In this document: positions 10,531 to 20,362 of the stretch, one piece after another
How the letters are laid out: every line of letters starts with the position of its first letter
How positions within the stretch are numbered: the first letter of the stretch is position 1
Origin: Botryosphaeria dothidea
Lineage: Eukaryota > Ascomycota > Dothideomycetes > Botryosphaeriales > Botryosphaeriaceae
Direction: 5' to 3'
Assembly (NCBI GenBank): GCA_011503125.2
Contig: WWBZ02000082.1
Coordinates: forward strand, 248,001 to 312,000
Length of the DNA stretch: 64,000 nt
The notes under the pieces: generated by a model
Told to the model about the DNA's origin: nothing
The model's input: only the letters and a program-made list of their open reading frames with translations
Database searches by the model: none
Program-made: the position numbers and the translations under genes

Positions 10531-11737
10531 CTTGGTGCTTTGTGCTCCTTCTCCCAGCTCTTGAGGAGTGCTTTCTGCGAGAAATATGCGCTGAAGCGCT
10601 GTTGGATGCTCTTCGATGTCGAGGCGCGAAAAGTCGGCTGAGCGTTGGGCTCTGACTCGCGCGTTTACAGGATATCGTCTCGAACGACGCATTCACAAAG
10701 AGCTTCTTGAAAGAGAAGTGACAGAAGCTTCACCGAGGGCTGGAGGGTACCAAGAGAAAAAGTTGCAAGGAAAGAGACGTTGAACGTTGAGATATAGGGC
10801 GGTCTTCTTCGGAGCAATTGGACGGACAGTGACGTTTGCCTCGCGGGGAGCTAGGGATACGGCAATCGATAAGATAGCGTAGGGCGGAATCCTGCGGCGC
10901 CACAAAGCACGGCAGCTATGCGAGGCGAGCGCGCGGTCTGCGGCACGGTGGGAACTGGGAGGACGACGAGGCGAGAGGTGGTGAAGAACGCAGAGAGGAG
11001 CGAGTGGTACAGATTCCGGGGCGCGGGAAAGAGGAGGCATTCGCGCAATTCGCCCGGCCGGCTGGGAGCCCCGGGGTGTCGCGGTTTCGGCGGGCGGGCT
11101 GCTGATCTGAGCATCGGGGCAGATCACGAGCACCTCCCAGTGAGCCCACATGAGCTTCCGTCCAGTCTCCACCCGCTCACCTGTGTATCGCTGCACTACA
11201 AACCGCTGCTGATCGCTGCTGCGTCCTCGCTCCCGTAAAACCCGCACCCTTGGCCCTTCACCTAGCAGGGACGTCCCGGGCCTCAACTGCATGGCCGACA
11301 TGATGGGACGGGACTGTGAGCTGTTCTGCAGAGCGAAAGGGCGCCCCTTCCTGCTTGCGGCTGAGGAACGCTGTGCATTCCATGGAGCCTGGCGGCGGAA
11401 ATGAGGCTGGTGCGACCGAGAGAACGATGTCGACGATCCTAAAGTATAGCTCGTGTGTAAGGTTAACTTGCAAACCTTGGGGAGGGTCAGATCTCGATTG
11501 ATTGGGAAGTTAGCTGGCCGGGTCGCCTGAGGCAAATTGGACTTGCCAAAGTTCGAGCTTGCCGCCTCTGCTGGCAACAACGCCCGGAGCCGTAGGTATG
11601 AAGAGATTGAGGAAAGCGCGAACATCTGTCAATCCATTGTCTTCTTCTTTTCTCACGTCTCGCCATGCATCCCTCCCTCCTACACGTCGCATGGCTACCC
11701 ACGGCAGCTCATGTGCCGCTCAATATCTCTATCCAAC
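10531..11737. other. Divergent intergenic region, Yippee-like / NDR-type kinase
   Basis: About 1.2 kb of GC-rich sequence holds the promoters of both neighbours. The frames inside (for example 10693-11625 on the minus strand) have a composition like non-coding GC-rich DNA and match no family known to me. No clear promoter motif stands out. Confidence 0.5.
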
Positions 11738-14326
11738 ATGACTTTCCACTTCAGCCACCCGACCAAGAAGCGCACCGTCATACACCGTCGTCCCCACCGC
11801 CGTCCCAGCCTCTTCTTCGGCCGGAACAGAAATGTCGACGTCGAGGACAGCGATAGCAACAACAGATTTGTCTCTGCCCCGGTACCCCTCCCTAACATCG
11901 GAGACCGCCAGCTATCCTCAACTCCTTCGAATTCTCCTCCAGGCAACTCTCACAGTCTCTCTCCTCCCGAATCTGCATCTACGGCACCTACCTCGACCGA
12001 TGCCCTTTCCAGCAGTTTTGGCTTTGGCACCAAGAGCTTTCGCTCTAACTCCTTTACTCCCATTCCACCCGTTACTGGTAAGCAGGACGATAACGCCGTA
12101 GGAAGTGACGAAACTACCCGGACTGGACTCCATTCCTCATCGAATCAACGTTCGCCGTTTGAGTATCGTGAGCATCTCTCCATTAAACCCTCCGTGTCGA
12201 CAATCGAATCCGCCGCAGCTACAAAGGTCTATTTCGAGACCTCCTTCAACATCTTGCTGTCATCTGAGCCTTCCCCCCGTGATGAACGACGCCGGTCCAT
12301 CGAAGCCCACCTTGCTTCGCTCCCCATATCCAAAGACGAAAGGAACGAACGCATGAAACGGTGGTACACTCAAGAAACCGAGCATTTACGCAGTGTGCGG
12401 GTTCTGCAGTCCAGGTCGCTAGCCAGACGCAACATCAAAGACTTCTCCGCTACTGGCTATGAGGTTGTCCGTGTTCTCGGCAAAGGCAGCTTTGGTGTGG
12501 TGCGCCTGGTGAGAGAGAAGCGGGTACTCCCCCGGCTTCCTTCTACGGAGCAGACAGAGTCCGACATCGAGCGCCTTGATGGTAACGATGGTGAGAGGGG
12601 CCACTTTGATCCCTCCAAGATAGGGAAACAGGTCTTCGCTATGAAAGTCATTCGGAAATCCGAGATGTTACGCAACTGCCAGGAAGGCCATCTGCGCGCT
12701 GAACGAGACTTTCTTGTGGCCGCCGAGAACTCTCGCTGGGTAGTTCCTCTCATTACAAGCTTTCAGGACAACACTAATCTTTACCTCGTCATGGAGTACA
12801 TGGTCGGAGGTGATTTCCTTGGCCTACTTATGAGAGAAGACGTTCTGGACGAACACACAGCGCGTTGGTACGTGGCAGAAATGATCATGTGCATCGAGGA
12901 GGCCCACAGGATGAAGTGGATTCATCGCGATATCAAGCCTGATAACTTCCTCATTACCGCCTCTGGCCACCTGAAAATTTCGGACTTTGGTTTGGCCTTT
13001 GATGGCCATTGGGCTCACAATCAACCCTACTTCAACGAGAAACGACACAGCCTTATCAAGAAGTTCGGTATCGAGGTAAACGGCGACGATCAAGATGCCA
13101 CGGAAGATTTGGCTTCGAGCCCCAGAGGCCCAATGTTTGGTCACGTCGTGAATGCGGCGTTCGGCCGCACGCAGCGGAGGCAGTCCCCGTTCTTCCACAG
13201 AGATCAGTCTGCGAGAGAGCATCCCAACAGAGAAAGGAACCCAGTCTTGTGGATGAACTGCCATCAGAAACGTAGACTCGCGAAGAGTATTGTCGGGACA
13301 AGTCAGTACATGGCGCCCGAAGTTATTCGAGGTGAGGAGTACGACGGCCGCTGCGACTGGTGGAGTATTGGCGTCATCTTATACGAGTGCCTGTACGGAC
13401 AAACGCCATTCTCCTGTCCAGATCGGAAGGACACAAAGCAGAAGGTTTTACACCACCATCATTTCCTCCAGTTCCCACTGGAGCAGCGCTGGGCCGGTCC
13501 TGCAAATGATCGCATACGGCTGCCGCCCGTGTCCTACACCGCCATCGACCTAATCAAATGTCTGCTCAGTGACAGGGAAGTCCGTCTGTCATCTCCGCAA
13601 TACCGCGAGAACGATATTCACCATGAATGGTTGCCGCGCAACCATCAGCGGAGTCATCATCGCAGTTTCAGTATGAGATCTCCTGCGGCTACCAACACCC
13701 AGCACCCTTCAACGCCTCCTTTCTCTACGCCTTCCAGTAACGCATACAGAAATGTATCAGCTAACGCGTCGACTGAATCCAATCGCCATCATCAGCGGTA
13801 TTTTGTATTTCCAGATGATGCACAAGAGATCAAAGAACACATCTTCTTCCACGGTGTTGACTGGGCTCGTCTCCACATGATGCGACCGCCGTTTGTCCCG
13901 CAAATTCGAGCAGGTCAAGACCTAACAAAGTACTTTGATGATGAAACACAGATAATAAGTTCAAAGGACGCCGCTGCAAATTCTGATGCAGATTCGACGA
14001 TGAGTGTGGATGAAGGCAGCCGCGGAAGTCACAACGACTCCCGCCGAGCTGAAGACGAGGTAGAGCCTATGGATGTAACTGACGATCCGGCAGCGGAACT
14101 GGTCGAGGGTGAGGAAAGGGGGAAGGAAAAAGGCAAGGGTAAAGCAAGGAAGAACAAAGAGAAGCGCAGAGCAAGAGATAAACTGCTTCGGGATCCAGCG
14201 TTGAAGCGCCAGGTCATGGAGGCAAGAAAGAAGGGCGCATTTGTGGGATACACGTACCGGAGACCGAAAGAGCTTGTGGATAGGAGGGAGTGTGCGATCA
14301 GTGATGATGTTAAGTTTTGCGCGTAG
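11738..14326 (+). CDS. AGC-family protein kinase of NDR/LATS type
   Basis: One exon and 862 residues. A Ser/Thr-rich N-terminal 150 residues leads to a helical segment with ETEHLRSVR that resembles the Mob-binding region of NDR kinases. The kinase domain starts near 238: glycine loop GKGSFG about 247, FAMKVIRKSEM, catalytic WIHRDIKPDNFL about 393, SDFGLAF about 413 and YMAPEVIRG about 525. About 110 residues separate DFG from APE, longer than the insert typical of NDR kinases. Near the C-terminus AFVGYTYRRP (Thr about 839) matches the NDR hydrophobic phosphorylation motif, and an acidic linker with a Lys/Arg block precedes it. All catalytic residues are present, so it should be active. It looks like neither Cbk1/Cot1 nor Dbf2/Sid2 itself but a third NDR-like fungal group. 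Two upstream in-frame ATGs exist (for example 11711); 11738 has the better context (CCAACATGAC). Confidence 0.88.
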   Translation: MTFHFSHPTKKRTVIHRRPHRRPSLFFGRNRNVDVEDSDSNNRFVSAPVPLPNIGDRQLSSTPSNSPPGNSHSLSPPESASTAPTSTDALSSSFGFGTKSFRSNSFTPIPPVTGKQDDNAVGSDETTRTGLHSSSNQRSPFEYREHLSIKPSVSTIESAAATKVYFETSFNILLSSEPSPRDERRRSIEAHLASLPISKDERNERMKRWYTQETEHLRSVRVLQSRSLARRNIKDFSATGYEVVRVLGKGSFGVVRLVREKRVLPRLPSTEQTESDIERLDGNDGERGHFDPSKIGKQVFAMKVIRKSEMLRNCQEGHLRAERDFLVAAENSRWVVPLITSFQDNTNLYLVMEYMVGGDFLGLLMREDVLDEHTARWYVAEMIMCIEEAHRMKWIHRDIKPDNFLITASGHLKISDFGLAFDGHWAHNQPYFNEKRHSLIKKFGIEVNGDDQDATEDLASSPRGPMFGHVVNAAFGRTQRRQSPFFHRDQSAREHPNRERNPVLWMNCHQKRRLAKSIVGTSQYMAPEVIRGEEYDGRCDWWSIGVILYECLYGQTPFSCPDRKDTKQKVLHHHHFLQFPLEQRWAGPANDRIRLPPVSYTAIDLIKCLLSDREVRLSSPQYRENDIHHEWLPRNHQRSHHRSFSMRSPAATNTQHPSTPPFSTPSSNAYRNVSANASTESNRHHQRYFVFPDDAQEIKEHIFFHGVDWARLHMMRPPFVPQIRAGQDLTKYFDDETQIISSKDAAANSDADSTMSVDEGSRGSHNDSRRAEDEVEPMDVTDDPAAELVEGEERGKEKGKGKARKNKEKRRARDKLLRDPALKRQVMEARKKGAFVGYTYRRPKELVDRRECAISDDVKFCA

Positions 14327-14668
14327 CCAGCTTGGGCTTACTGGGGCGTCCCTGCTCTGAGGCCCTGAGGCTCTGGAAGGGTGGCTGTTGTGAGATTACA
14401 GGGAAGAAGTGAGTAAGTAGTCTTTGTTTCATTATCCAAAGTCCCTAAGGTATCGACATCTGCAATTGTCTCCTCTCAATCCACAAGCCACGAGAGTTGA
14501 AGTATATTGGGAATTTCAATAAGGCCTTACTCTGTCACCGATGGAAAGGAACGCGTTGCTTGTCAACAAAAGACAACACCATCTGAGCAAAACAGCAAAT
14601 TTGCCACTAAAGCTATCATAATGGGCAAAGACAACCGGGGCCCTTCAATAGGATTCCACAGAAATGCC
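14327..14668. other. Short convergent intergenic region
   Basis: 342 bp between the stop codons of the kinase and the CoA ligase. Nothing is seen beyond 3' UTR-like sequence. Confidence 0.6.
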
Positions 14669-16453
14669 TTACAGCATGGCCTTCTCTGCTACAGCGTCCC
14701 TCACTACAACACCCTTTTCAGCATTCTTGACCCGATCTCTCAGAACCCTCCTCAAAATCTTTCCGCTCGCGCTCTTTGGAATCTCATCTATAAACTCGAT
14801 CTCCCTCACTCTCTTGTATCTTACCTTATTCTCTTTCACGTACCCCAGCAGCTCCTTCCCTACCACCTCGCTCTTCTCAACCCGCGGTTTCAACACGACA
14901 AAAGCCTTAGGTACCTCACCCGCATATTCATCCTCGACGCCCAACACAGCAACATCCTCGACCTTCTCATGACCCAGCAACAAATCCTCCAGCTCCGCGG
15001 GCGCGACGCCAATCCCCTTGACCTTGATCATCTCCTTGATCCGATCCAAAATCGACACGACGCCCTCCTCATCAATCGCGCCCTGATCACCCGTATGCAG
15101 CCATCCTTCCGCATCAAACGTCCTCTTCGTCGCCTCCTCGTTGTCCAGATATCCCATCACGACCTGCGGGCCTCTCGCCAGAATCTCTCCTGGCTCGCCC
15201 ACGCCCGCTTCTTTCCCATCAGTCTTCACGACCTTGACCTCGGTACCCGCGACAATGGTGCCGACGGTATGCGCGTAGCGGAAGTCGTAGAGCTGCGGCG
15301 GGTGCGCGGTGATGCAGCTGCAGCTCTCCGTCATGCCGTACCCCTGCTTAAACCCGGTCCCGGGGAACTTCTCTCTCAGCAGTGCCAGGATCTCTGCCGA
15401 CAGGGGCGCCGCGCCCGAGGAGAAGCGGCGCACGCACGAGAGGTCGTAGTCTTTAACGGAGGGGTCACGCACAAGGCGGATGAGGATGGGCGGGACGAGG
15501 AGGAGCTCGCGGATGCGGTATTTCTGGATGGTGGCGAGCATGGTGGGCATGGTGAAGGAGGGTAGCATGATAACGGAGGCGTTGATGAGGACAGGCAGGT
15601 GTAGGACGTGGACGAGGCCTGTGATGTGGAAAGAGGGGAGGACGGCGAGGACTTTGTCGTGGTCCGGAGGAGTAATTTGCTGGATTTGGAGGCATTGCGC
15701 GATGACATTTTGGTGAGATATCATGACCTGCGGGTTTTTGGGTAGTTGTCAGTCTGCTATTCCACTATTGTTCTTCTTTCCCATTGAAAGGTCATATGAA
15801 AGCTTTCCCGGAAAGTATACAATACTCACAGCCTTCGGCAACCCTGTCGTCCCAGAGCTAAAGCTCAAAAACCCACACACATCCCCATTCCTCTTCCCCT
15901 GCGGAATCTTAAACGCCTTCACCTGCCCACCCTCCCCTTCCTTCCTCCCCCACTCGATCAACTCCCTCACCGTCTCGAAGCCCGGTACCTCCCCTTCCAG
16001 AAGAAGCACCTTTTCTTTCCCTAACCCGGCTTTCTCTGCCGCTTTCACTGCCACTTCAATACTCGCCGGCCCGGTCATCAAGAACCGCGCCTTCCCCGTG
16101 CGCAGCGCGTACGCCATCTCGTCAACACCATACGCCGGGCTGGCGCCGGACACGACCGCGCCCACCCGCAGCGCACCGTGCATCGCAATAGGGTACCAGA
16201 TCGTGTTCTGCGAGAAGAGGGCGACGGTCTGGCCCGGCTGCAGACCGTGCTTACGGATGAGCGCGGTGGACAGATACGTCGTGAGCTGCTTGGCGGTCGC
16301 CCAGTCGAGGCGCTCGCCCGTGTTCGCATCCTCATAGCCGGCGAGCGAGGACTGCGGGAAGCGCCGGAGTGGGGAGTAGGAGGAGTCAAAGAGCCAGTCC
16401 CAGGTGGTCAGGTTGCTGGGAACTAAAGGCAATTCCATTAGTCGCAATGCCAC
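14669..16453 (-). CDS. Acyl-CoA/aryl-CoA ligase (4-coumarate:CoA ligase-like, ANL superfamily)
   Basis: Activates a carboxylic acid to its acyl-adenylate and then its CoA thioester. Exons 16453-15830 and 15727-14669 are joined by a 102-bp intron (GTGAGT...CAG) to give 560 residues. The intron falls inside the ATP-binding motif: exon 1 ends SSGTTGLPKA and exon 2 starts VMISHQN. Other ANL core motifs in order are QGYGMTES about 338, TGDQG about 424, RIKEMIKVKG about 442 with PAELEDLL, and PKSASGKILRR near 530, which holds the catalytic lysine. The set fits 4CL-like and medium-chain enzymes; the substrate cannot be read. The C-terminus ends AML, only a weak candidate for a peroxisomal PTS1 signal. 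An alternative start MELPLVP lies 15 nt downstream. The gene is head to head with a 3-hydroxyacyl-CoA dehydrogenase, suggesting a shared catabolic role. Confidence 0.92.
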
Positions 16454-16884
16454 AGTTGCAGCTGGTGATTGGATTGAGGGGTGTGGTTTTACCCTCGATT
16501 TCTGGCTGGCGGGATTTGAAGATAGACATTTTGAGGGTCTATTGGAACCGAAAGTGTAGGAAAGAGCAATTGAGACTATGAGAAAGAAGCGGCGGGCTCT
16601 ACATGTGGATTGGGATGGAAAAGAGATGGAGGTGGAGAAAAGGCTGCATTACCGAGGCCTGGCCAGACGAAGCATCCCGCGCGCTGCAAGCTGCGCGACA
16701 GAGGTCCAATTGAGCGGACATGGCGTCGGATCGCCCGTCAATGACGGCCGGAAGTTGGATTGCGGGGAAGGATAGGATTTGGAGAAAGCTAGCGCCGCGG
16801 GGCAGAGAGGGAAGTGCACGTCCGCCCCACATCCATGCTCGGGACCCCGCCAGTCATGAACAACTTCACATCACCGCGTCAGAA
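16454..16884. promoter_or_regulatory. Bidirectional promoter of CoA ligase / hydroxyacyl-CoA dehydrogenase
   Basis: 431 bp separate the two start codons. CCAAT boxes in either orientation are at 16468-16472, 16609-16613 and 16706-16710. CCGAGG at 16652-16657 is the complement of CCTCGG, the core site of the FarA/FarB-type regulators that switch on fatty-acid catabolic genes in aspergilli. One hexamer could be chance, so the regulatory reading is an inference. Confidence 0.4.
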
Positions 16885-17847
16885 ATGTCTTCGAGCGGTG
16901 CCGTGCCGCACATCGACCGCAATGTCCGTATCACGCTCATCGGTGCTGGTACAATTGGTCTCTCCTTCGCCGCTCTGCACCTCGAGTTCCTCGCGTCGGC
17001 CGCGCAGCTCACCATCCTCGACACGCGACCCGACCTTGCTGAGTACGTGGCGTCTACTCTCCCAAAGTACCTCCCGGCTTTGCTCAAAGGATGCGAGTTC
17101 TCTGTCCGCTTGACCGCCTCGCTCGCTGACGCCGTGCGCGACGCCGACATCGTGCAAGAACAAGGGCCTGAGAGCCTACACTTCAAAGCCTCGATATGGA
17201 AGGAGGTGGTGAAGCATGCGAAGCGCGACGCGCTGTTCTGGAGTAGCACGTCTGGAATTACCGCGTCCGCGCAGGCTGAAGCCGCCGGCTTGGACGAAGG
17301 TGCTGCCGCGCGGTTGATAGTCGTCCATCCGTATAACCCGCCTCACATCATGCCGCTGCTCGAAGTTGTGCCAAGTGCAAAGACCAAGGCGGCGACGGTA
17401 GACAGGACTTTGGAGTTCTGGAAAACCAGAGGCCGAGAGCCTGTCGTGCTGAAGAAGGAGTGTCCAGGTTTTGTCGCCAACAGGCTGGCTTTTGCGCTTT
17501 TGCGTGAATCGATACACTTGGTTAGGGACGGGGTCCTGAGCGTGGAAGAGCTAGATCGTGTCGTCCAGGCGAGCATGGGTCCCAGATGGGCTATTGCAGG
17601 CCCGTTCAAGAGCTACCATGCCGGCGGTGGTCCAGGAGGGCTAGAGGCCTTCTTTAAGAATATAGGAGGCACTGTACAAGGATGCTGGGAAGATTCCGGC
17701 AGAGAAAATGTGGGCGAAGGATGGGAGCCCGAGATCTTCAGGCAGGCAAACGAGGCATACGGCGTTGTAGATACATCAGAGAGGGACCGGTTGACCAAAG
17801 CTGTGCTTGGGGCAGTTCAAAGTAACCAGAGCCTGGGAAGTCCGTGA
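16885..17847 (+). CDS. 3-hydroxyacyl-CoA dehydrogenase family protein (lambda-crystallin / L-gulonate dehydrogenase-like)
   Basis: NAD-dependent 3-hydroxy acid or 3-hydroxyacyl-CoA dehydrogenase. One exon and 320 residues. The N-terminal Rossmann fold begins RITLIGAGTIGLSFAALHL (GxGxxG at 20-25), with the NAD-ribose Asp in LTILDTRPD. Further family blocks are VQEQGPESLHFK, WSSTSGI, VVHPYNPPHIMPLLEVV (catalytic His) and KKECPGFVANRL, which opens the C-terminal helical domain. That domain has the GPRWAIAGPFKSYHAGGG signature of the lambda-crystallin branch. This branch includes L-gulonate 3-dehydrogenase as well as hydroxyacyl-CoA enzymes, so the substrate is open. Pairing with the divergent CoA ligase favours an acyl-CoA. 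The start at 16885 is the first ATG before the Rossmann fold; the frame is open further upstream, but that part is promoter. Confidence 0.9.
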   Translation: MSSSGAVPHIDRNVRITLIGAGTIGLSFAALHLEFLASAAQLTILDTRPDLAEYVASTLPKYLPALLKGCEFSVRLTASLADAVRDADIVQEQGPESLHFKASIWKEVVKHAKRDALFWSSTSGITASAQAEAAGLDEGAAARLIVVHPYNPPHIMPLLEVVPSAKTKAATVDRTLEFWKTRGREPVVLKKECPGFVANRLAFALLRESIHLVRDGVLSVEELDRVVQASMGPRWAIAGPFKSYHAGGGPGGLEAFFKNIGGTVQGCWEDSGRENVGEGWEPEIFRQANEAYGVVDTSERDRLTKAVLGAVQSNQSLGSP

Positions 17848-18211
17848 CATAGTTCTCAATCTTAATGGTTGAACCAGATCATGTATCAAAGCCAATCTTC
17901 ACACCTACCAACCGGCTTCTTCATTTGGTCAAGAATTTTAGCGGCCTATGCATGGTAACAGTAGTCCAGCAAGAATCCTATCATTAGACCAGCTATGCCT
18001 ATCTTACGAGCGCTTAGCGGTAGATTCGTTCTCTCGAGAATCCAGAAGACCTTCCATGAGTGAATTAAAAACTGTCGCCTTGGAAAAAATCGAATGATGC
18101 TCATGCTTGAATACAAAGCCCTTCCTCAAGGTAACCAGGACACCTTGATAGCCAAAGGATTGACGATGACAATGGCGAACTGGAGTGCATGCTCCACGCC
18201 AGCGTAGAGAA
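17848..18211. other. Convergent intergenic region
   Basis: 364 bp between two stop codons. Nothing beyond 3' UTR-like sequence is seen. Confidence 0.6.
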
Positions 18212-19111
18212 TCATGCGGCATCCAATATCCTCGCCCTGTCCCCAGAGAAACCATACCCAGACTTGTCCGGCATGTATGTCATGGTGACAACGTAATAGT
18301 TGATGGTTGTCTGGTTGCCGTGCACTAGGCGCCACTTTACGCCACCAAAGTCTGCAGCTCCAGTCCACGTGGAATACTTTGGCGGGCTCGATGGGGACAA
18401 CACAGCACCATCCTCTAGATTGAAGCTCCAGTTCTTTGCCTTGGTATTGATTATCTTGTCCAGCTGGTCCTTCTTGCGCTGTAGAGTCTCAAATTCGATG
18501 ACAAGCTCCTCCAGGCATGATGGGAATTTCACGTTGGGCGTACACAGACCAGAACGCCAGGTATCCAGGACCATCAGTGGCTTATCGTTGGGCCAGCCGT
18601 ACCAGGAAGTGTGGCGGATAGTGACGGTAATGCGGCGAGGACGAAATTGAGGCAGTGGAGTGTACCAATGGCCATTCGGACGGCGGACGAAGAAGTGAAC
18701 ATGGTTCAGAAGAGTAGTGTTCCTTGCTGTGAACTCTGCAAATTTCCACTTGGGAGCATCGGGGGGGCCACGGTCTTCCCAGACGGGCAGCGTAGCAGTT
18801 GACAGTGGAATGGCATTAGTCTCCCAATAAGCTAGACGGCAACTGGCAAGGAGGTCGGTGTAGGTGCGGAAGGCGTGAGTGTAGCCTGGGCGGTAGTACC
18901 AGCTATTTCTCGGATACGGACGGGACAAGTCGAGGTGCTGGGAGACAGCGAGAGTGAAGATTTCATTTCTGATCTCGGGCGGCAACTTGGACCAGAGAGG
19001 AGATTGGAGCTGCGGGACAGAGTTTGACGGGTGGATGGCAAGGAGGCCGCGGCGGAGCCTACGGCGATTGGCTCGGAGGCACCTCTTGTTCTCGAATTTG
19101 TCGGCGGCCAT
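18212..19111 (-). CDS. Uncharacterised fungal protein with F-box-like N-terminal motif
   Basis: One exon and 299 residues. After a basic N-terminus (ANRRRLRRG) comes SPLWSKLPPEIRNEIFTLAV. This is the LPxEIRxxIF pattern that opens a large family of uncharacterised F-box-like proteins of filamentous ascomycetes. A second conserved-looking block follows: RPGYTHAFRTYTDLLASCRLAYWETNAIPLS, usual in that family. The rest is rich in Trp and Tyr with no catalytic motif, membrane segment or signal peptide. By analogy with F-box proteins it may bind Skp1 and act in substrate choice for ubiquitination, but no substrate domain is recognisable. It could equally be a structural member of an expanded lineage-specific family. 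Its neighbours give no clue. Confidence 0.75.
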   Translation of the reverse strand: MAADKFENKRCLRANRRRLRRGLLAIHPSNSVPQLQSPLWSKLPPEIRNEIFTLAVSQHLDLSRPYPRNSWYYRPGYTHAFRTYTDLLASCRLAYWETNAIPLSTATLPVWEDRGPPDAPKWKFAEFTARNTTLLNHVHFFVRRPNGHWYTPLPQFRPRRITVTIRHTSWYGWPNDKPLMVLDTWRSGLCTPNVKFPSCLEELVIEFETLQRKKDQLDKIINTKAKNWSFNLEDGAVLSPSSPPKYSTWTGAADFGGVKWRLVHGNQTTINYYVVTMTYMPDKSGYGFSGDRARILDAA

Positions 19112-20362
19112 ACTAGGAGGATTTAGTCAACTTGCCGGTGTCACGGCTGTAAGGGAGCGTACGAATGCTGTTCTGACTGGGCTGCGAGAGTCAGACCCAT
19201 GGCGTCGTTTGCAGTCTCAGCGAGGGTCTCTTCCTGGACGAGAGCGGGCATGGCGTTGTGGATCCATCTGGCAAACGCGGTGCAGGTGCAGGTGCAGTTG
19301 CAGTCGCAGTCGCAGTGCGGAGTGAGTGTCTGTGAGCAGGCGGCCCCACGTCGTGGCCGCGCACTGGCGCTCTGGCACTGCGGCGGGCGGGCAGGGCAGG
19401 GCAGGGACGCGTCGGCCCGCCTCTCTTCCGCCGGGGGAATCCAATGCTCGCTCCGTCTGCATTTCAGCCTCATCATGATCGCTCCGCACTGCTTCGATCG
19501 CGGTCCGACCCCAGGTCGTCATGCAGGAGAGGCGCTGGTCGTGTGCTCGTGGGCAGCGCCCATCTCGGCCCGCAACGTGCAGGCTGCAGAGATCGCCACG
19601 GGCCTGCAGCGTATCACAGCCACCGCCAAACCTTATACACGCCTGCGGACGACAACGAGGACGCTTGACATGGTGGCTGCAGAGCGGAGCGCGACGACTC
19701 CCGGCCCAGCGGGACGGGCAGAATGACGGTGAGCGCAGGCATGCATGGCCATGATAGCAATCACAAGAGGCGTTGTGGAGAACGACAGCCGGCCCAATCG
19801 GGAGAGCGACGCGGCCCACGACTGCTTTTTCGAAGCTCTGTGCGCGCATCCACCACCACGGTTAGCTTTCAATCGCGCCTTCTTTGTCTCAACGAGAAAG
19901 ACCCGGCTTTGTGCGCGCCCTCCTTGGCGTGGCTGCCCCCCCGGCGTGTCCTTATCAACCATGGCCGCGCTTTCCCAGTCGAGGCATCTGTCAACACCAT
20001 TATTTCCCCTCCTCCACCCTGCTCCGCTCCTCGCACGTGCCAACGGACGTCCGCTCGCTGCCGCCTCCACATTTCCGCCTGTGCCTCTCCTCATCCCGTC
20101 GAACCATTGCCCTCGTCTTGTTCCCTCACTCGCCCATTGTTCAACCCTCCTGATCTCCAAGTTCATCGCCATTGTTGATCCGAGGCCGCCCTACCATAAC
20201 ACCTCGTCCTGGCTCTCCTACTCCTACTCTCCAACCCACAACCACCCGAGCATCCTCTCGAACGATAACTTGCCATCGTCACTTTCCTTCTCTACAAACT
20301 CGACAAGACCATCACTCCGCAAAACTCGTTTCAAGAACACCACCTCACTCTCTATATCCAAA
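19112..20362. other. Divergent intergenic region and leader of the phosphatase gene
   Basis: About 1.25 kb. The right half (19.9-20.36 kb) is strongly C/T-rich on the plus strand, typical of a promoter and leader. A short run of degenerate GCAGGT/GCAGTC hexamers lies near 19281-19318. The phosphatase frame stays open through this stretch to 19745, but the extra residues look like translated leader, not protein. Confidence 0.5.

Noticed and set aside
10693..11625. 310-codon minus-strand frame upstream of the kinase
   Set aside because: Composition follows local GC content, no domain or homology is recognised, and it overlaps the promoter and leader of the kinase gene.
19745..20362. N-terminal extension of the inositol monophosphatase-like protein by 206 codons
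   Set aside because: The added part is translated C/T-rich leader without signal-peptide or domain character. The family-like N-terminus starts at 20363.
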